NCBI GenBank assembly: GCA_910591455.2
Contig: OU342816.1
Span: 23,659,099-23,723,098 of the forward strand
Direction of reading: 5' to 3'
Source of the DNA: Pholis gunnellus
Taxonomy: Eukaryota > Chordata > Actinopteri > Perciformes > Pholidae
DNA length: 64,000 nucleotides
The notes under the pieces were generated by a model, which was given only the letters and a program-made list of their open reading frames with translations, was not told where the DNA came from and made no database searches. Below are positions 33,401-44,843 of this stretch, piece after piece. Position numbers and translations under genes: made by a program. Position 1 is the first letter of the stretch; every line of letters starts with the position of its first letter.

Positions 33401-36400
33401 CGTATCGCCATATTGTTACGGGTCTCAGGTCTCATCGTGATCTTTGTCATCGTCACCGGCGACAAACTCTTGCACAAGAGGCGCTATTTTGAATTATACG
33501 AATCAATGCGAACGTTTTTATTTCAACAATTTGATTTGCCCGTTCGTTACTTCACGTAGAAATAGAGCGCTCCGTTTCTCTCCTTTTTAGTGTTTTTCGC
33601 TTCATGACAACCCACCTCAAGAACATTTGAGGTCGAAGGCCGACTTTCACACTGTGATGCAAAATCAGACAACGCCCTCTAAAGTAATACAGTAAAGATG
33701 TCCAATCAATACAACTGTCCCTGACGTGTAATTGCATTGAACAGGAACACACAGTCTCCGAGGCGTATTTCCGTAGATGCCAGTTATTGATATGTGATAT
33801 CTTTCCAGAAGACTTTCTTACTTCTTGTCCTAATGAGGCTCTCGTGCAGCAGCCTGGCCTCGTCTGCTCTGCTGATGTTGCCACGGGGATCAGAGACCTT
33901 TCACTGAACCGTGGCTACAACTGCGTGGCTCCGAGCGCTCGCGCTGCGTTAGGGAAATGTTATGTGTTTGGGACTGCACTGGAGCCACAGGGAGACCCGA
34001 TATGTCGTCTGACTGGCCGAAAACACAGAGCTCTCTGTCTTCCTTTGTAATTAGCCCCAGCGTCACGGTGTCATGTTGCAGGGGAAGCTTATAAACAATT
34101 TTTATGTTACGAATGAGGACACTCGAGACAACACTCGAGGAACACATATCCTCTCTTTTTTTAATAATAACATTAACTATTTTATTTTACTATCATTTGA
34201 GCTACACGCTGACATTTTCCGTTGTTTCATTTTCTTTAGAGAAAATGTTTTTGCTTTTGTTTCCACCAAAGAAGAAACAGCAGTAAAGAGAAATAAATCC
34301 ATGGTTCATAAAAAGCCAATAGTCGTTACCAGATAGACAGATAAACTACAAGCTCACTCCTCTTATATCAGGTTTAGATGATTTTGTTTCTAATTTAGTT
34401 TTAGTTGTCTAAAGCATCCCCTGATGACCTTTAATTTAGATTAACGAGCATCACAAGCTTTAACATTTAAAGCAAGGACACGATTCAGCTTCAGCTTCAA
34501 TTTCCCACAATAATAATGAATGTTGTTATGAAAAGCTGTCTCACTTCTCCCATAAGGTGAATTACAGTAGATTTCTTCTTTTACAACGATACAAGGTCGA
34601 TTGATAGACAGAAAAATAATTGTGATGACGAACCGATCCATCGTTAAGGTGTGTTTTGTGAGGCATTTTCTTTTCTATTTTCATGGAACAAACAATGAAT
34701 ACATTAATTGAGGAGATGATCAGCATGCGAATCAATAATGAAACATTTGTTTAGTTGCAGCCCTCATACAATGGAAATGCTGCAGATGAACAGTTTCTGG
34801 CTGTAACAGATGTTGGTTTGCTTCAAATGAATGGGACCAGAGTGCACTACAGAGAAAACACAATGTAAAGGAGGGAGAGAGAGAGACATGCAGTGTGATG
34901 TCCTCAAGTAAAGGTTGTCCTCTGTGGTACACCCGTCCATAGCTCTGCCGTACTGCTGACCTTCTTCAGAAGTGCTGTGTGAGTACGACAGAAAACCATC
35001 AGACGGTGGTGCAGAGCTCCTCCCACCTACCGTACTCTCCAGTAGTAATGCGCCACTTCACTTCACACCTCCTCTGCAGACGCGGACTACAACATTGGTG
35101 TCACGCTGTCTGCAATGAATGTGATATCTATTTTTATAGAGATTTTCTTTGATGACGCTCCAATAAAGACGGTTTTCCTTTCAAAATCCAGCAGTATATA
35201 TACACACCAGAGACCCAAAATAATCACTGATTTGCATGGGGATAATTATACCACAGTCATCAGCCAAAAATGAGGTATATAACTAAATATTGAAAAGGTG
35301 AAATGGAATAAGAGTGACTGGGACACGAGGGAAATGATTAAAGAAATACAGATTCATCTGTATTTGCGTTGGAGGTCTAATTTGACATTTTAAGAAATAT
35401 ACATATTTGCTTTCTTACCAAGAGGTAGATGAGAAGATGGATACCACTCTCGTGTCTGTACCCTAAATATGAAGCTAGGCTAGCTGCTTAGCTTATCTTA
35501 GCATAAAAGAAATGGAAGCGTGGGTAGCGGATCCAAAGCTCACTAATTACCATGTCATATCTTGCTTGTGTTGATAAAACTGGACTATTTCTTGGCCGGG
35601 TGCCGGCTGACACTGGAATGGAGTTTCTTTGGACGTAGCCAGGCTTGATGCTAAGCTAACCGTCTCATGGTTGTAGCTTCATATTTATCCTACAAACATG
35701 ACACCGTTATCAATCTCCTAACAAAACTATACCTTTAAATTGAGACCCTTTAAGCTAAAGTATCCTAGCTATAGGTATTAGCTTGTCACTCGTACCCGTC
35801 CACTGTCATGACTCTTCATTGATAATCCTTATTGATGGGTTTTCAAGCTCTACCACACAGTCCGTTTACTTATGCCCGACTTCCTTCTTTCCGCACAGAA
35901 CTGAGTACAAGGCTTACAGAGATGTGAAGCCGGCAAAGATGATCCGGGCCAGGTCCCAGTACCTGCCACCGGATGAGAAGACCAGCCTAGAGACCAGCTA
36001 CAGTGCCACATACAAGGGCCAAGCCCCGCTGAGGTCTACTGACAACAAGGCCCTGGACAGGAGGAGGATACGCAGTTTGTACAGCGAGCCTTACATAGAC
36101 CCCATCAAACAGGTGAGAACACGCCTTTCTGACTTTGTAGTCGGGTTTAAAATCAATTAAGGAGGAGATCAAAAGAAAGGCTTTATATTACTGTAGTAGG
36201 AAATTCCTCACATGCTCATCTCATTGCACAGCACAGTTTTAGACATGACTAGCCACAAATGGAGCATGTTAGCTCAGGAATCTCATTTGCGCTATCTGAC
36301 TTCCTCAGGTTGACAGGTACAGTGCCCTTCGCACTAAACCCAAAAAGCCTGGAGCCGCGGCGTCAGGCCAGGGCAAGCCAGCGAAGAAAGCCAGAGATAA

Positions 36401-38300
36401 GCAGAGCATCGCGCTGAGGGGCTCCAAGAAGACGGCCTCGGAGAACCAGCTCGAGAACCGGCCAGCGGTGGGGGACAAGGAGAAAAGTAAAGAGATGAAC
36501 AACAAACTGGCTGAGGCAAAAGAGTAAAAATCATTTAGCACTACTTCTCCTTTTATTCCTTATTCTTTTGGGGGACACAACATACACAGAGGCTGCAAAA
36601 TGAATTACGGTTCTCATCATCTCTCCTTCTTTCCCTCCAGTCTCTCTCTCCTCTCCTCCTCTGTTCAGTATCCACTCATCCTTCCCCTCTGTCCTCGCTC
36701 ACTACCTCCTGGCTACGTTTGTACAATGATAACAAGATGTCGGGGCTTTTAGACATGACACGTCCTCGCTCCTCCCACCTCACGCTATGTTACATCGCTA
36801 TAGTAACGAGTGGGCGGGTGCATCCTCTTCCTCCGCCATTTGATGCCGCCCCCCCCCCCCCACTCCCACTCTGCTCGCCTCCATCTCCAGGTTGCCATGG
36901 CTACAGGCTGCCTGGCTAGGCAATGGATGGCTCTCGTTGCATGGGTCCACCGACAAGCAACTCTGAAGGCTTGGCTTTGATCAGCTGAGCAGATTGCTTT
37001 GTTGAGTTTATCAAAGATGTTCCCCCCCCCCCCACCTTCTTTTGTTTGTTGGGAGAAAAGATAATCGAATTGGCACTTTGGATATGATTTCCACGCCTGC
37101 TAAATTAACAACAACTCTGAAAATCTTTGATAAACGTGCCGCTTGGTTAGTCATGAGTGTCTGTTTTGTACCTGCTACCTTCTCTGCTCACAGTAGAGCT
37201 CACAGGGCTCAAAGGACGTGTTGGGCAACATCATGCAACGCTCTGTTAATGTGATTTTGTACTGTCTCACTGTGAACTGAACTCTGTCGAAGGCTGCGTA
37301 AAATTGTTCATCCCATTCAGCATTTGCTCCTTTTCATGCGAGGCACATTCATACAGCGGCATTTAAGGTTTGTTTGCACCCAATTTGTTGCCAAGGAAGC
37401 ATCTGGGTCACACTAAACTGATTATGCATTAAACACCAGCCATCTGAACGGCAGATGAGCATTTCCCCGACGAATTAGATGATAATTGTCGTGCAGTCAT
37501 GATGAGAAACAACATTTCTGAGAAACAGAGAGGGGTGAATTCAGTCTTATAAGACTGATCCCCCTGCAAGGCTTCGCAGCAGCGTGCACACAAACGCACA
37601 CCTCCTTTTGGCCTTTTTTTTTTTTTGTAAGTGTGCTCTGCCGAGGGTGACCGTAACCAATATGATTAGCCTGCCATGGGACGATAGCAGACAGCTCGTA
37701 TTGCTGCTTAATGGCACTTTTCACATAACCTTTAAAGAGGGAGCCGTAGGGATGAAGCACAGATCCACGTTCCGAATAAGTCGTGAACAATTCACTGCCA
37801 TTTGTCTACAAGGATAAGAAGTTTGATCCCAGTTTTATGTATACATAATAAGTTGTATCTGTTATTAACACCATCTTTTATTTTAATACAGCCCCAATAA
37901 GGGCTCAATGATGTGATACGTGTGACTCCAATGTTCATCACTCTCTGTTTCTGGATCCATGTTCTTGTTTTGACCAAATTCCAAAATCATGAAAAGTATG
38001 TTGGTTTGATGAGGTTTAGTTTATTTATTGAAACGTGTTGAGTGTAAGACGTTTCATGCAAAACACACCAAAACCAAATCTTAAATTCTGGTTGAAGAAA
38101 AAGGGGGACAGGAAGTAAGTTGTGTCGTAAGTGTTTATCTGTTGAGACTAATTATAACCTCTCTTGTGTAAATAAACAGTATACTATAGCAGGGCTACAT
38201 GTTGGCTGAGTCAGCACTCGGTCCAAAGCTGTTTCCACTTAGCATATATAGAGAGATCACTGTTTTCTTTGTTTTTGGATTAGAAGAGCACTGTACAGTG

Positions 38301-38364
<64 letters not shown>

Positions 38365-41300
38365 CATTGCTCTCATTAGTTCTGCTTCTCAGCATCCTTC
38401 CCTCCATTGTGAGTGGACGACTGCACCGTCTCTACATCCTGTGGTGTCTGACAGCGACCATCTCCACCACCATGTCTATCCAAGCTGCCCCATCAGGGAC
38501 GATTCATTAGCATTTTGCAGCCTTTGGTCAGGGGGGGGGGGGCTTTGTCATGTACCACAAGGGAGGTGGGGGGCTTGTAGGGGCGGTCAATGTAAAAGGT
38601 TGTTAGCACACCACACACTGTGCTATATCTTTGTGACTATTAGGCAAATAAGGATAGAAAGTATGGTGATGAAAGTTATGTCTTGGGCCCCCAACAAAAA
38701 AAAATGACTGTGACGTGCTTGTGTTTCTATCTGCTTGCTCATATTTAATGAAACATTACAAATAAATGCAAAAAAAAGCAGAAAAAGCAGTGTCTTCTTG
38801 CTTTTATTTCTGAAAAGGAAAAGACTAGCGGTTGCAGGTATCTGTCGGCGTGTCTCCTGTCCCTGTCTTTGTCTTTGTGAGACAAACGACATTAAATGCA
38901 TCCACATGGAAGAGAATTTTTTGCTCTCACAACTTCTTTCTATGCTTATCCAAGACTGCGCCACATTCTAGCATGAGCTCTGACGTCCTCTCCGCATGGC
39001 CCCGCATGTTGCCCTCGCGTGAGAACTGAAGAATATATTATTTTCTGCATCGTGTCTCCTAATATATTCCAAGAACTCACCCGACTCGTAGAGCAACATG
39101 CGCGTAAAAGGACGTCCAGAAACTCATTCCAGAATACGATGTCATGTGCTTCTTAGGCTCCCAGTTAATGTACAAATGATGCTCTTTTATGCAAAAGAAA
39201 ACACCCACAAATGTGTGATATTACGTTTTGCTAAGATCATATTGTTCTTTCTTCATACTGTGTCCAATTTGTCGTGTGCTAATGAGTGACATTCTGATTC
39301 ATTTGAAGGGTTGTGCTAAAACAGTACCACTACATACAACTCTGCCAGCCAATCCGAGATATTGGCTGGGTGCAGACTCTAAAGCAACACCTGTGGGGCT
39401 GTGCGCTACCCAATCCAAGGTAATCAATCGTGAGAGCAACCAAAGGGAAATCGACCGCGAGCCGCAAATGCCACTCATTCCCATTCATACATGCTCATGG
39501 AGTTGTGATTTGATTTTTTAGTTTTCTATTACAGTCGCACAGTTTCTTTTTGTTTCACCGCATTACCTCTGGTCCACTCCTCCGGTCACAGCCCTTCTGT
39601 ATATTTCTCTTCCATATGGACACTAGAGTGTGTGTGTGTGTGTGTGTGTGTGTGGGGGGGGGGCTGCCTGCTGTCACATCCTACATGTACGGTTCCTTAA
39701 GATGCCTATTCTTAAAGAGGCCCCAGGTTTAGTCCAAACATCACCCATCCTTGGACGTTAAAGGGCCAGTGTGTAGTATTTAGGGCGTTCTATCGGCAGA
39801 GATGGAATATATGTAATACGGTTGACACCCCTTACAGTGATCACGTGGAAATCATTCACTATTTTTCGCCGTTGTGGCGCAGAACCGGTTGAGGATCAAT
39901 CCACTTATTAATTATAATTATTAATCCACAACGCCCAGAAGGGGGCGACTTTAACCCCAGGTGCTTGTCCTGTGAGCATTAGTTTTTTCATCGAGAGATA
40001 AGGACTTTTTCTTTTTCCCCGTCATGATTTCAATGTGCACACGCAGCACGAGCCTCAGAAAGTTACAGCGAGACATCATGGGAGTAAAGTAATAAACTAA
40101 ACTAAACTTTAATTAGCGGGAGCACACCTAGTTTTAAAATGTGTTCCTATATGTTGTTATGTAGGAGAAGACCCCAAATGAACTTGATTACTACAGGCAA
40201 ATTATTGAAACAGTGTTTGTATAGGAATGATTGTGTACCAAGCTTTTAGGATACATATAAGCATTTGATCACTGTATTATTAACTATATATACGTGTATA
40301 ATCACCTGAAAATAAGAATCGGAATAAGAGTTTTCGTTAGCTTATTAGCCGCGGGTCTTCTTCACGGAGCCGGCCGCCATGTTTCTACATGTCGGTTGCG
40401 ACATGCAACCTCCCCGCTAGATCCTACACACTGGCCCTTTAAAACAAACTGCATGACTGTATAATTTATTGAACGATTACTAGTGGAGATCACTAATTCA
40501 TCCATTTATGAGGCAGATCTCTCACACGTTTGAAACCGTCACACTTTGCATCTTAGCCTGCCGTCACCGGGTGGACGTTTCATACTGTGTATTGCACTAC
40601 GATGGTTTTCTTTCATCTCTGAAGCATGCTGCCTCCGTTTTCTGTTGGACCTGCAATCCGATGTTGCGTTTAAAGAATTCGGTCTAGACTTTGAGTGTTG
40701 GCTTGGATATAAGACGAGAGGTAAGTATGAATGCAATGAGGAAAGCTTTGGAAGCACACAGGTCAAAAGGACATTTGTAAGTGCATGTTAATGATCTTCA
40801 CGGCTGCTAATGTATTATCATTCAAATGTGTATTGCATCTTGTAGATATTCTGTCACAGAACACCCCGAGACCCTCATTGCACTATTGGCATCTTGTAGT
40901 TCATAACGTCACAGTGACTTACTGAATGGGTCCAAGTGTAGATTTAAACCAAAGGCCTGTATTGATCTAAAAGCAAAGCTGTCCAATGCATCATTAGAAG
41001 CTTTCATTTACATGTGAATCCCCACAAAACAGTGGCTTGTATAGTCAAAGTGGAGTCACTTGATTCTATCAAGAGTTTTTCTGTAATATATTTGCGATAA
41101 GCAAACAGGCGATGATGCCACAGCGATGTCGTCTCTTTGTCTCATGCTGAGCTCTCGGCCCTAAACCCAAAGCCCGGTATTCTCCTCTGAAATGAGCGGT
41201 CACAGGGTGCTCGGCCCAATGACTTGTTGTTGCTCGCCCCGGGAGAAATGCCTCATCGTGTGTCTCTTTCTGTCTCCTTCTCTGCTGTCTTAACCCATGT

Positions 41301-41457
41301 GCTGCCTCCTAGAGATGCTAAGGACGAGGTTCTCCGACCCGGTCATCATCATACCCAGGGTGCTACTGGAGGAGAACTACCACCGCTGGAGAGACCCGAG
41401 CCTCGGAGGAGCAGCGGAGTCGTACGCTTTTCCCTAGATGGCAGCCAGACTGAGTAG
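24471..41457 (+). CDS. map6: microtubule-associated protein 6 (STOP protein)
   Basis: This gene encodes a calmodulin-regulated protein that binds and stabilises microtubules in neurons and can anchor to Golgi and vesicle membranes by N-terminal palmitoylation. Exons are 24471-25168, 35899-36112, 36309-36523 and, less certainly, 41313-41457. They total 1,272 nt, or 423 residues. The N-terminus MAWPCISRACCMARFWNQLD keeps palmitoylatable cysteines 5, 10 and 11. Exon 1 has Mn-type stabilising repeats (SVMREDFKHWKV, ETQYQKDFKPWP). Exon 2 has TEYKAYRDVKPAK, LETSYSATYKG and DRRRIRSLYSEP, which match human MAP6 closely. Exon 3 ends with KEMNNKLAEAKE. If exon 3 is not spliced, TAA at 36525 ends a 376-residue form. 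The last exon (47 residues, ending SLDGSQTE) joins in phase but is not one I recognise, and the long C-terminal repeat region of mammalian MAP6 is absent. Exons 1 to 3 are secure; exon 4 is about 50 percent likely. Confidence 0.93.
30640..31000. repeat. dispersed fish repeat, unclassified
   Basis: The stretch contains GACATTCATGGTTCCCAGAG and later ATGGTTCCCTCAGGATGGTGA, two related segments. It then has CATCGGCCTCAGCTGTACTT, which resembles wording I associate with abundant percomorph interspersed repeats. Related words occur near 5930-6060 in dgat2 intron 3. No terminal repeats or coding sequence are seen. The assignment is from memory and needs a repeat library search. Confidence 0.5.
31536..31830. 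repeat. dispersed repeat beginning AAAGGGACGGTTCACCCCAA
   Basis: The start and the following TAGTGTTATTTATCAGAT and TTGGAGATATCGG words resemble a common perciform repeat. Inside are a perfect 11-bp stem with an AAAA loop (31671-31681 with 31686-31696) and a short tandem duplication of GCAATAGCAATTTC (about 31708-31735). The boundaries are approximate. Confidence 0.5.
31844..32339. repeat. dispersed repeat copy A (CATAGACTGTATA...GCCCCCTGCTGG family)
   Basis: This copy and 54035-54573 share long near-identical blocks, for example AAAGCATACCCTGCTTTATG, GTTTACAATGTTTACTGAGG and GAGTCGCCCCCTGCTGG, in the same order and orientation. Neither has an open frame. The family resembles repeats frequent in percomorph fish. 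It lies in map6 intron 1. Confidence 0.8.
33389..33559 (+). other. 56-codon open frame with one predicted membrane helix (unproven)
   Basis: Starting at ATG 33389, the frame reads MFHRRIAILLRVSG, then a run of Ile, Val, Leu and Phe to about residue 22, then TGDKLLHKRRYFELY and a basic end. The composition would suit a small membrane protein. However, it is short, lies in a map6 intron, has no recognised homologue and could be chance. It is listed only so that it can be checked. Confidence 0.15.
35375..35745. repeat. foldback repeat (GTTAGCTTAGC family), third copy
   Basis: The left part has GAAGCTAGGCTAGCTGCTTA and TTAGCATAAAAG. The right part has GATGCTAAGCTAACCGTC and GGTTGTAGCTTCATATTTA, which pair with the left arm. 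The flanks, ACATTTTAAGAAATATACAT and GATACCACTCTCGTGTCTG, match the copy at 48449. It lies about 150 bases before map6 exon 2. Confidence 0.75.
38302..38362. repeat. C17 homopolymer fused to (AC)n
   Basis: Seventeen C residues run directly into about 22 AC units. A similar C-run to CA junction occurs near 26990-27010. The join suggests slippage from a shared seed. Confidence 0.97.
39758..40442. mobile_element. TTAA-flanked inverted-repeat element, 685 bp
   Basis: The left end TTAAAGGGCCAGTGTGTAG and the reverse complement of the right end TTAAAGGGCCAGTGTGTAG are identical over 19 bases, and the TTAA serves as target site on both sides. It is the longer relative of the element at 22777-23189. 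It contains no transposase and is non-autonomous. piggyBac is the likely mobiliser by analogy. Confidence 0.75.
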
Positions 41458-41813
41458 CTCTGCCCGTGAGGATGGAGGCAGATACACCTTATACAGACTG
41501 ATGCTCTGTACTGTAGATAACTAGTATTTGCAATTAAGTTGGATTAAGGCAAGAGGTTAAATCCCCACCCCCCACCCCCCAAAAAAAACGTTAGCTATCT
41601 AAGAGGCAGATTTGAAACGCGCATGTTTGAGACAGCTCTTAAGGTCACAGCTGTTTGACCCATGGCATTATTCTAAAGGTGCTACATCATTTTCTGGTTT
41701 CATGCAATTTATTTTAAAAGCATATGTCACCATCATTAGAAATACCACACCATAAAGTGCTTCGACAACAATTACACCAGAAACTGTGCTGTACATTGAT
41801 CGGTTTTAGTGTA

Positions 41814-41819
41814 AATAAA
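41814..41819 (+). terminator. map6: map6 polyadenylation signal AATAAA
   Basis: AATAAA lies about 357 bases past the exon 4 stop codon and supports a real 3' end for map6 here. An intron-retaining form ending at 36527 would need a different signal. Confidence 0.5.
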
Positions 41820-43829
41820 TACTCATAACTTGCACATTACAACACTGTATTGTAGTTTTTGTTGTATGGTCAGTAATTCACAAATAGGCGATCTGAATGG
41901 TGTGAAGACATGAAGGAGTTCTGCATGTAGAAAAAGGCACAGGGCTCCTAATTTGGATGCAATGTGACATGTGGCCCATTCAGTTTAAGTGCGTAACAAA
42001 CGGGGAATACTGTGGGATGGAAACATGATGATGAACTGAGGGCTCTGCATTTGAAAAAAGTGCAATAATAGTGCCCGTTTTCAGTATCTTTCCAAAATTA
42101 TACTTTTTTGTCCCTTTAATGAAAAGAAACAACAACAATTTTGAAAGTCCACTTCCACTTAAAAAGGTGTTTGGCTTATTGTTCCTGCACTTGAATTTTT
42201 GAGCTTCAATGTGCAGAATTATATATGTGCACAGTTTATTTTACAGTCATTTGCTGAGGGGGGAAAGTGTCTCTGAGCTCATATTTAATCTGCATTTAAC
42301 ATGTGTACCAGCAGGATTTTGTGACATCGCCACTAGTTTGGAAGCCAATCACGATCCAGTATGCCACTTACATAAGTGTGATGTGGAAAAATCCAGTGCA
42401 CATACACTGAAAAATGGGAAAACCATAAATTATTACTCAGAACACAGGATTCTTATATGGCTTAAAGGGGAACTCACCCGACTTTACATTAAAGTCTGTT
42501 GCAGGTGTGTATGTGAGAGACGTGTTATAAAGCCTTTTGTGGACGGATGAATTGCTTCAAAAAAACTAACCCGGCAGACTGATTTTTACAAAGAACCATG
42601 TGAGAAGCCGTCATTGCAAACTGTCAAAAACGTGGCAGGTGATTGGATGAACCATCTGTCAATCAAACTCTTGTCAAAGTGAGTCGGGAAAGTAGGAAAA
42701 CATCTCTTTCGTGGCGAAAACCCTCAATGTCGTTCTTTGCTCTTTTTGCTCTAAACTGTCCACTGTGAGTCCGACAGTGTTAGTTGTACTATTTTAAAAC
42801 ACCTCTTGAATAGATGGATCTTTAATAGTGGTCTAAACACCAGCAGCCACACAAGAACTGGCCAAAAATTGGCAATATTTTAGATTTAAAATCAGGAAGT
42901 ATCTCATAAACTACATTATAATTCCGACCAGACGCTCAAAGCCAGCACTCCGTTCTGATACTGGGCTACGGACACATTTAAGTCATCCCCATAATAACGT
43001 ATTGAGGTTCGATACCCAACCCCCTCAAGTTCAAACAACACAGCAACAAGCCTGGAGCTGTACAACTCAGCTGGTTCAACCATATGTATGCTGGACAGAA
43101 ACTAGGACAGAAGCTGTTACCAAGCACTCCTGTCTGCACTCCAAGACAACAACAAAAGACAAAGATCGATGAATTACATACACTTTCTTTAAAAATCACA
43201 AGCTGCATCTTTGGCAAGCTTGTTTGGTGCCTCATTAATGCAGATCCTCATATTTCATTTATGGCCTACAGTCCAGCGGAGCAGAGCGAGATTAAGAAAC
43301 ATGACGTGGAAAAGACCGAGCAGCTGGTTTGAGCTTTTGGTGCAGAGAAGCTGTTTCCTTGTCACAGTCCATGTTGCTCCTCATTAGACTGGCTTTGCTT
43401 CATTACTGCTGTTAGCTTCATGGCAAACTGTAAATGACAATTTATCGGATTATGCTCACGCCCCCTCACATAGACGCACAGCAAACACAATGAGCACACG
43501 CAGCGTGGTTGAGCTTCGGATCGTCTCAACTTGCATTGATGCTGGAGCTTTCTGGAATTTGTGTAATTGTGATTGGAGAGAGTGTTGTCTACTACAACTA
43601 GCACTGGGGGAGGGGAAGTCACTCTCAATCTGTCAGTGCTAATCAGCATGTCAGCCATCTTGCTGTAGATCTCAAAGAGGACTATCCAAAGAGAGAGGAG
43701 CATCTTCTGTTCTCTTACCTTGTTTGTACTTGTTGTTCGTAAGAGAAAGACCGGGGAACGGTCTGTTCTAAAAGCTCTGTATCGTATTTATGTAACCGTT
43801 AATGTGATTTCAGATACAACTCATAGACA

Positions 43830-44426
43830 GTACTTTAGATCTGGAAGTATGGAAGTATTCATATTATTGACTTTAAGTAAAAGAAGCAATACCACACTGT
43901 AAAAATACTCGAGTACAACTAAAAGTCAGACTTTGAAAATGTGGCTTAAGTAAAAGTATTAACAAACAAAATATTTTGTACTTTTCAAAAGTAAAATTTG
44001 TCAATACAGACAAATTACCCAATGAGTGTTACACTATTATATGCTAGTAGATTACTGCTGAATACATTCATGTATAAGTAGCATTTCACTTCTGTGGATG
44101 GAGGCGTAGCCAATTACAGGAGAAATGGACACAACAACTTTATTACAATTAGTTCCAATAAACTGCTGGTGTCAGTCTTATAGTCACTTGTACCTTCATG
44201 GAAATGTATCTGCCAAACATAACTTAATAAACACAAATAACTGTCTATGCTTATATCTATAATTTGCACTCGATTACACAGATATTTCCAGGAAGGTTCT
44301 ATTCTATTATCATAGAAAATAACAGGACCTGTAAAATGAAAAGTAGAGTAGAAGTATGAAGTGGCATGAAAAGGAAACACGACATTAAACAAAGTGTTAA
44401 ATGTAATTACTTACATTCCACCACTG
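43830..44426. mobile_element. hAT-like non-autonomous element, degraded
   Basis: The right end reads TTACATTCCACCACTG and the interior has GTAAAAATACTCGAGTAC and CTTAAGTAAAAGTATTA, matching the family of the 9822-10235 element. The left end could not be fixed. It has no coding sequence. Confidence 0.55.
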
Positions 44427-44843
44427 AAATATCAAGATCAGTTGACGAGCAAAAGTCACATAGCAGGCGACTGAGATTTCACAGCAGTCTCCAGAAACAA
44501 GCGCTATCACACTGCTCACATTTGCGATTCCATTACAGTGCATAGGTGTTGTGAGCTGCTCTGTAACACCGCGATGAGGACGTTTAATTAGTAGCGACCT
44601 GTGTGAGAGGAAGCAGGACACGAAGCCTGATGAACGGCTGAGTGTCTCCGAGCCGCTCTGACCTGCACCACCAGAGAGAGAGACGGAAGTGAGGAAGGAC
44701 TGTGGAGACACGGATCATGTTGCAGGGCCATTACGAGGATTGTGGCTCTGCTGCTTCCCGGATTATAGACGTACAGAGTGGGAAAAAAACTATTTCCATC
44801 ACCGAGGCCTCATCTGTGTATTTGGGAATATCACTCCCTAGAC

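Larger units (their letters stand above)
25169..35898 (+). other. map6 intron 1 (10.7 kb)
   Basis: No exon was recognised. The intron carries a C-run with CA tail near 26990-27010 and a fragment of a GGCTGGGCGGTATTG-type dispersed repeat near 27267-27500. It also holds dispersed repeats at about 30640-31000, 31536-31690 and 31844-32339, a perfect 11-bp hairpin at 31671-31696, a short open frame at 33389-33559 and a foldback repeat at about 35375-35745. Confidence 0.75.
36613..41312 (+). other. map6 intron 3 or 3' region with simple repeats
   Basis: If exon 4 is real this is intron 3. It contains C-runs (36850-36860, 37022-37033), a C17 run followed by a CA tract (38302-38362), a GT tract followed by a G-run (39629-39664) and the TTAA-flanked element 39758-40442. 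No further coding exon was recognised. Confidence 0.6.

Noticed and set aside
41314..41442. MLRTRFSDPV frame as the map6 last exon
   Set aside because: It does not fit the phase left by exon 3, whereas the DAKDEV frame does.
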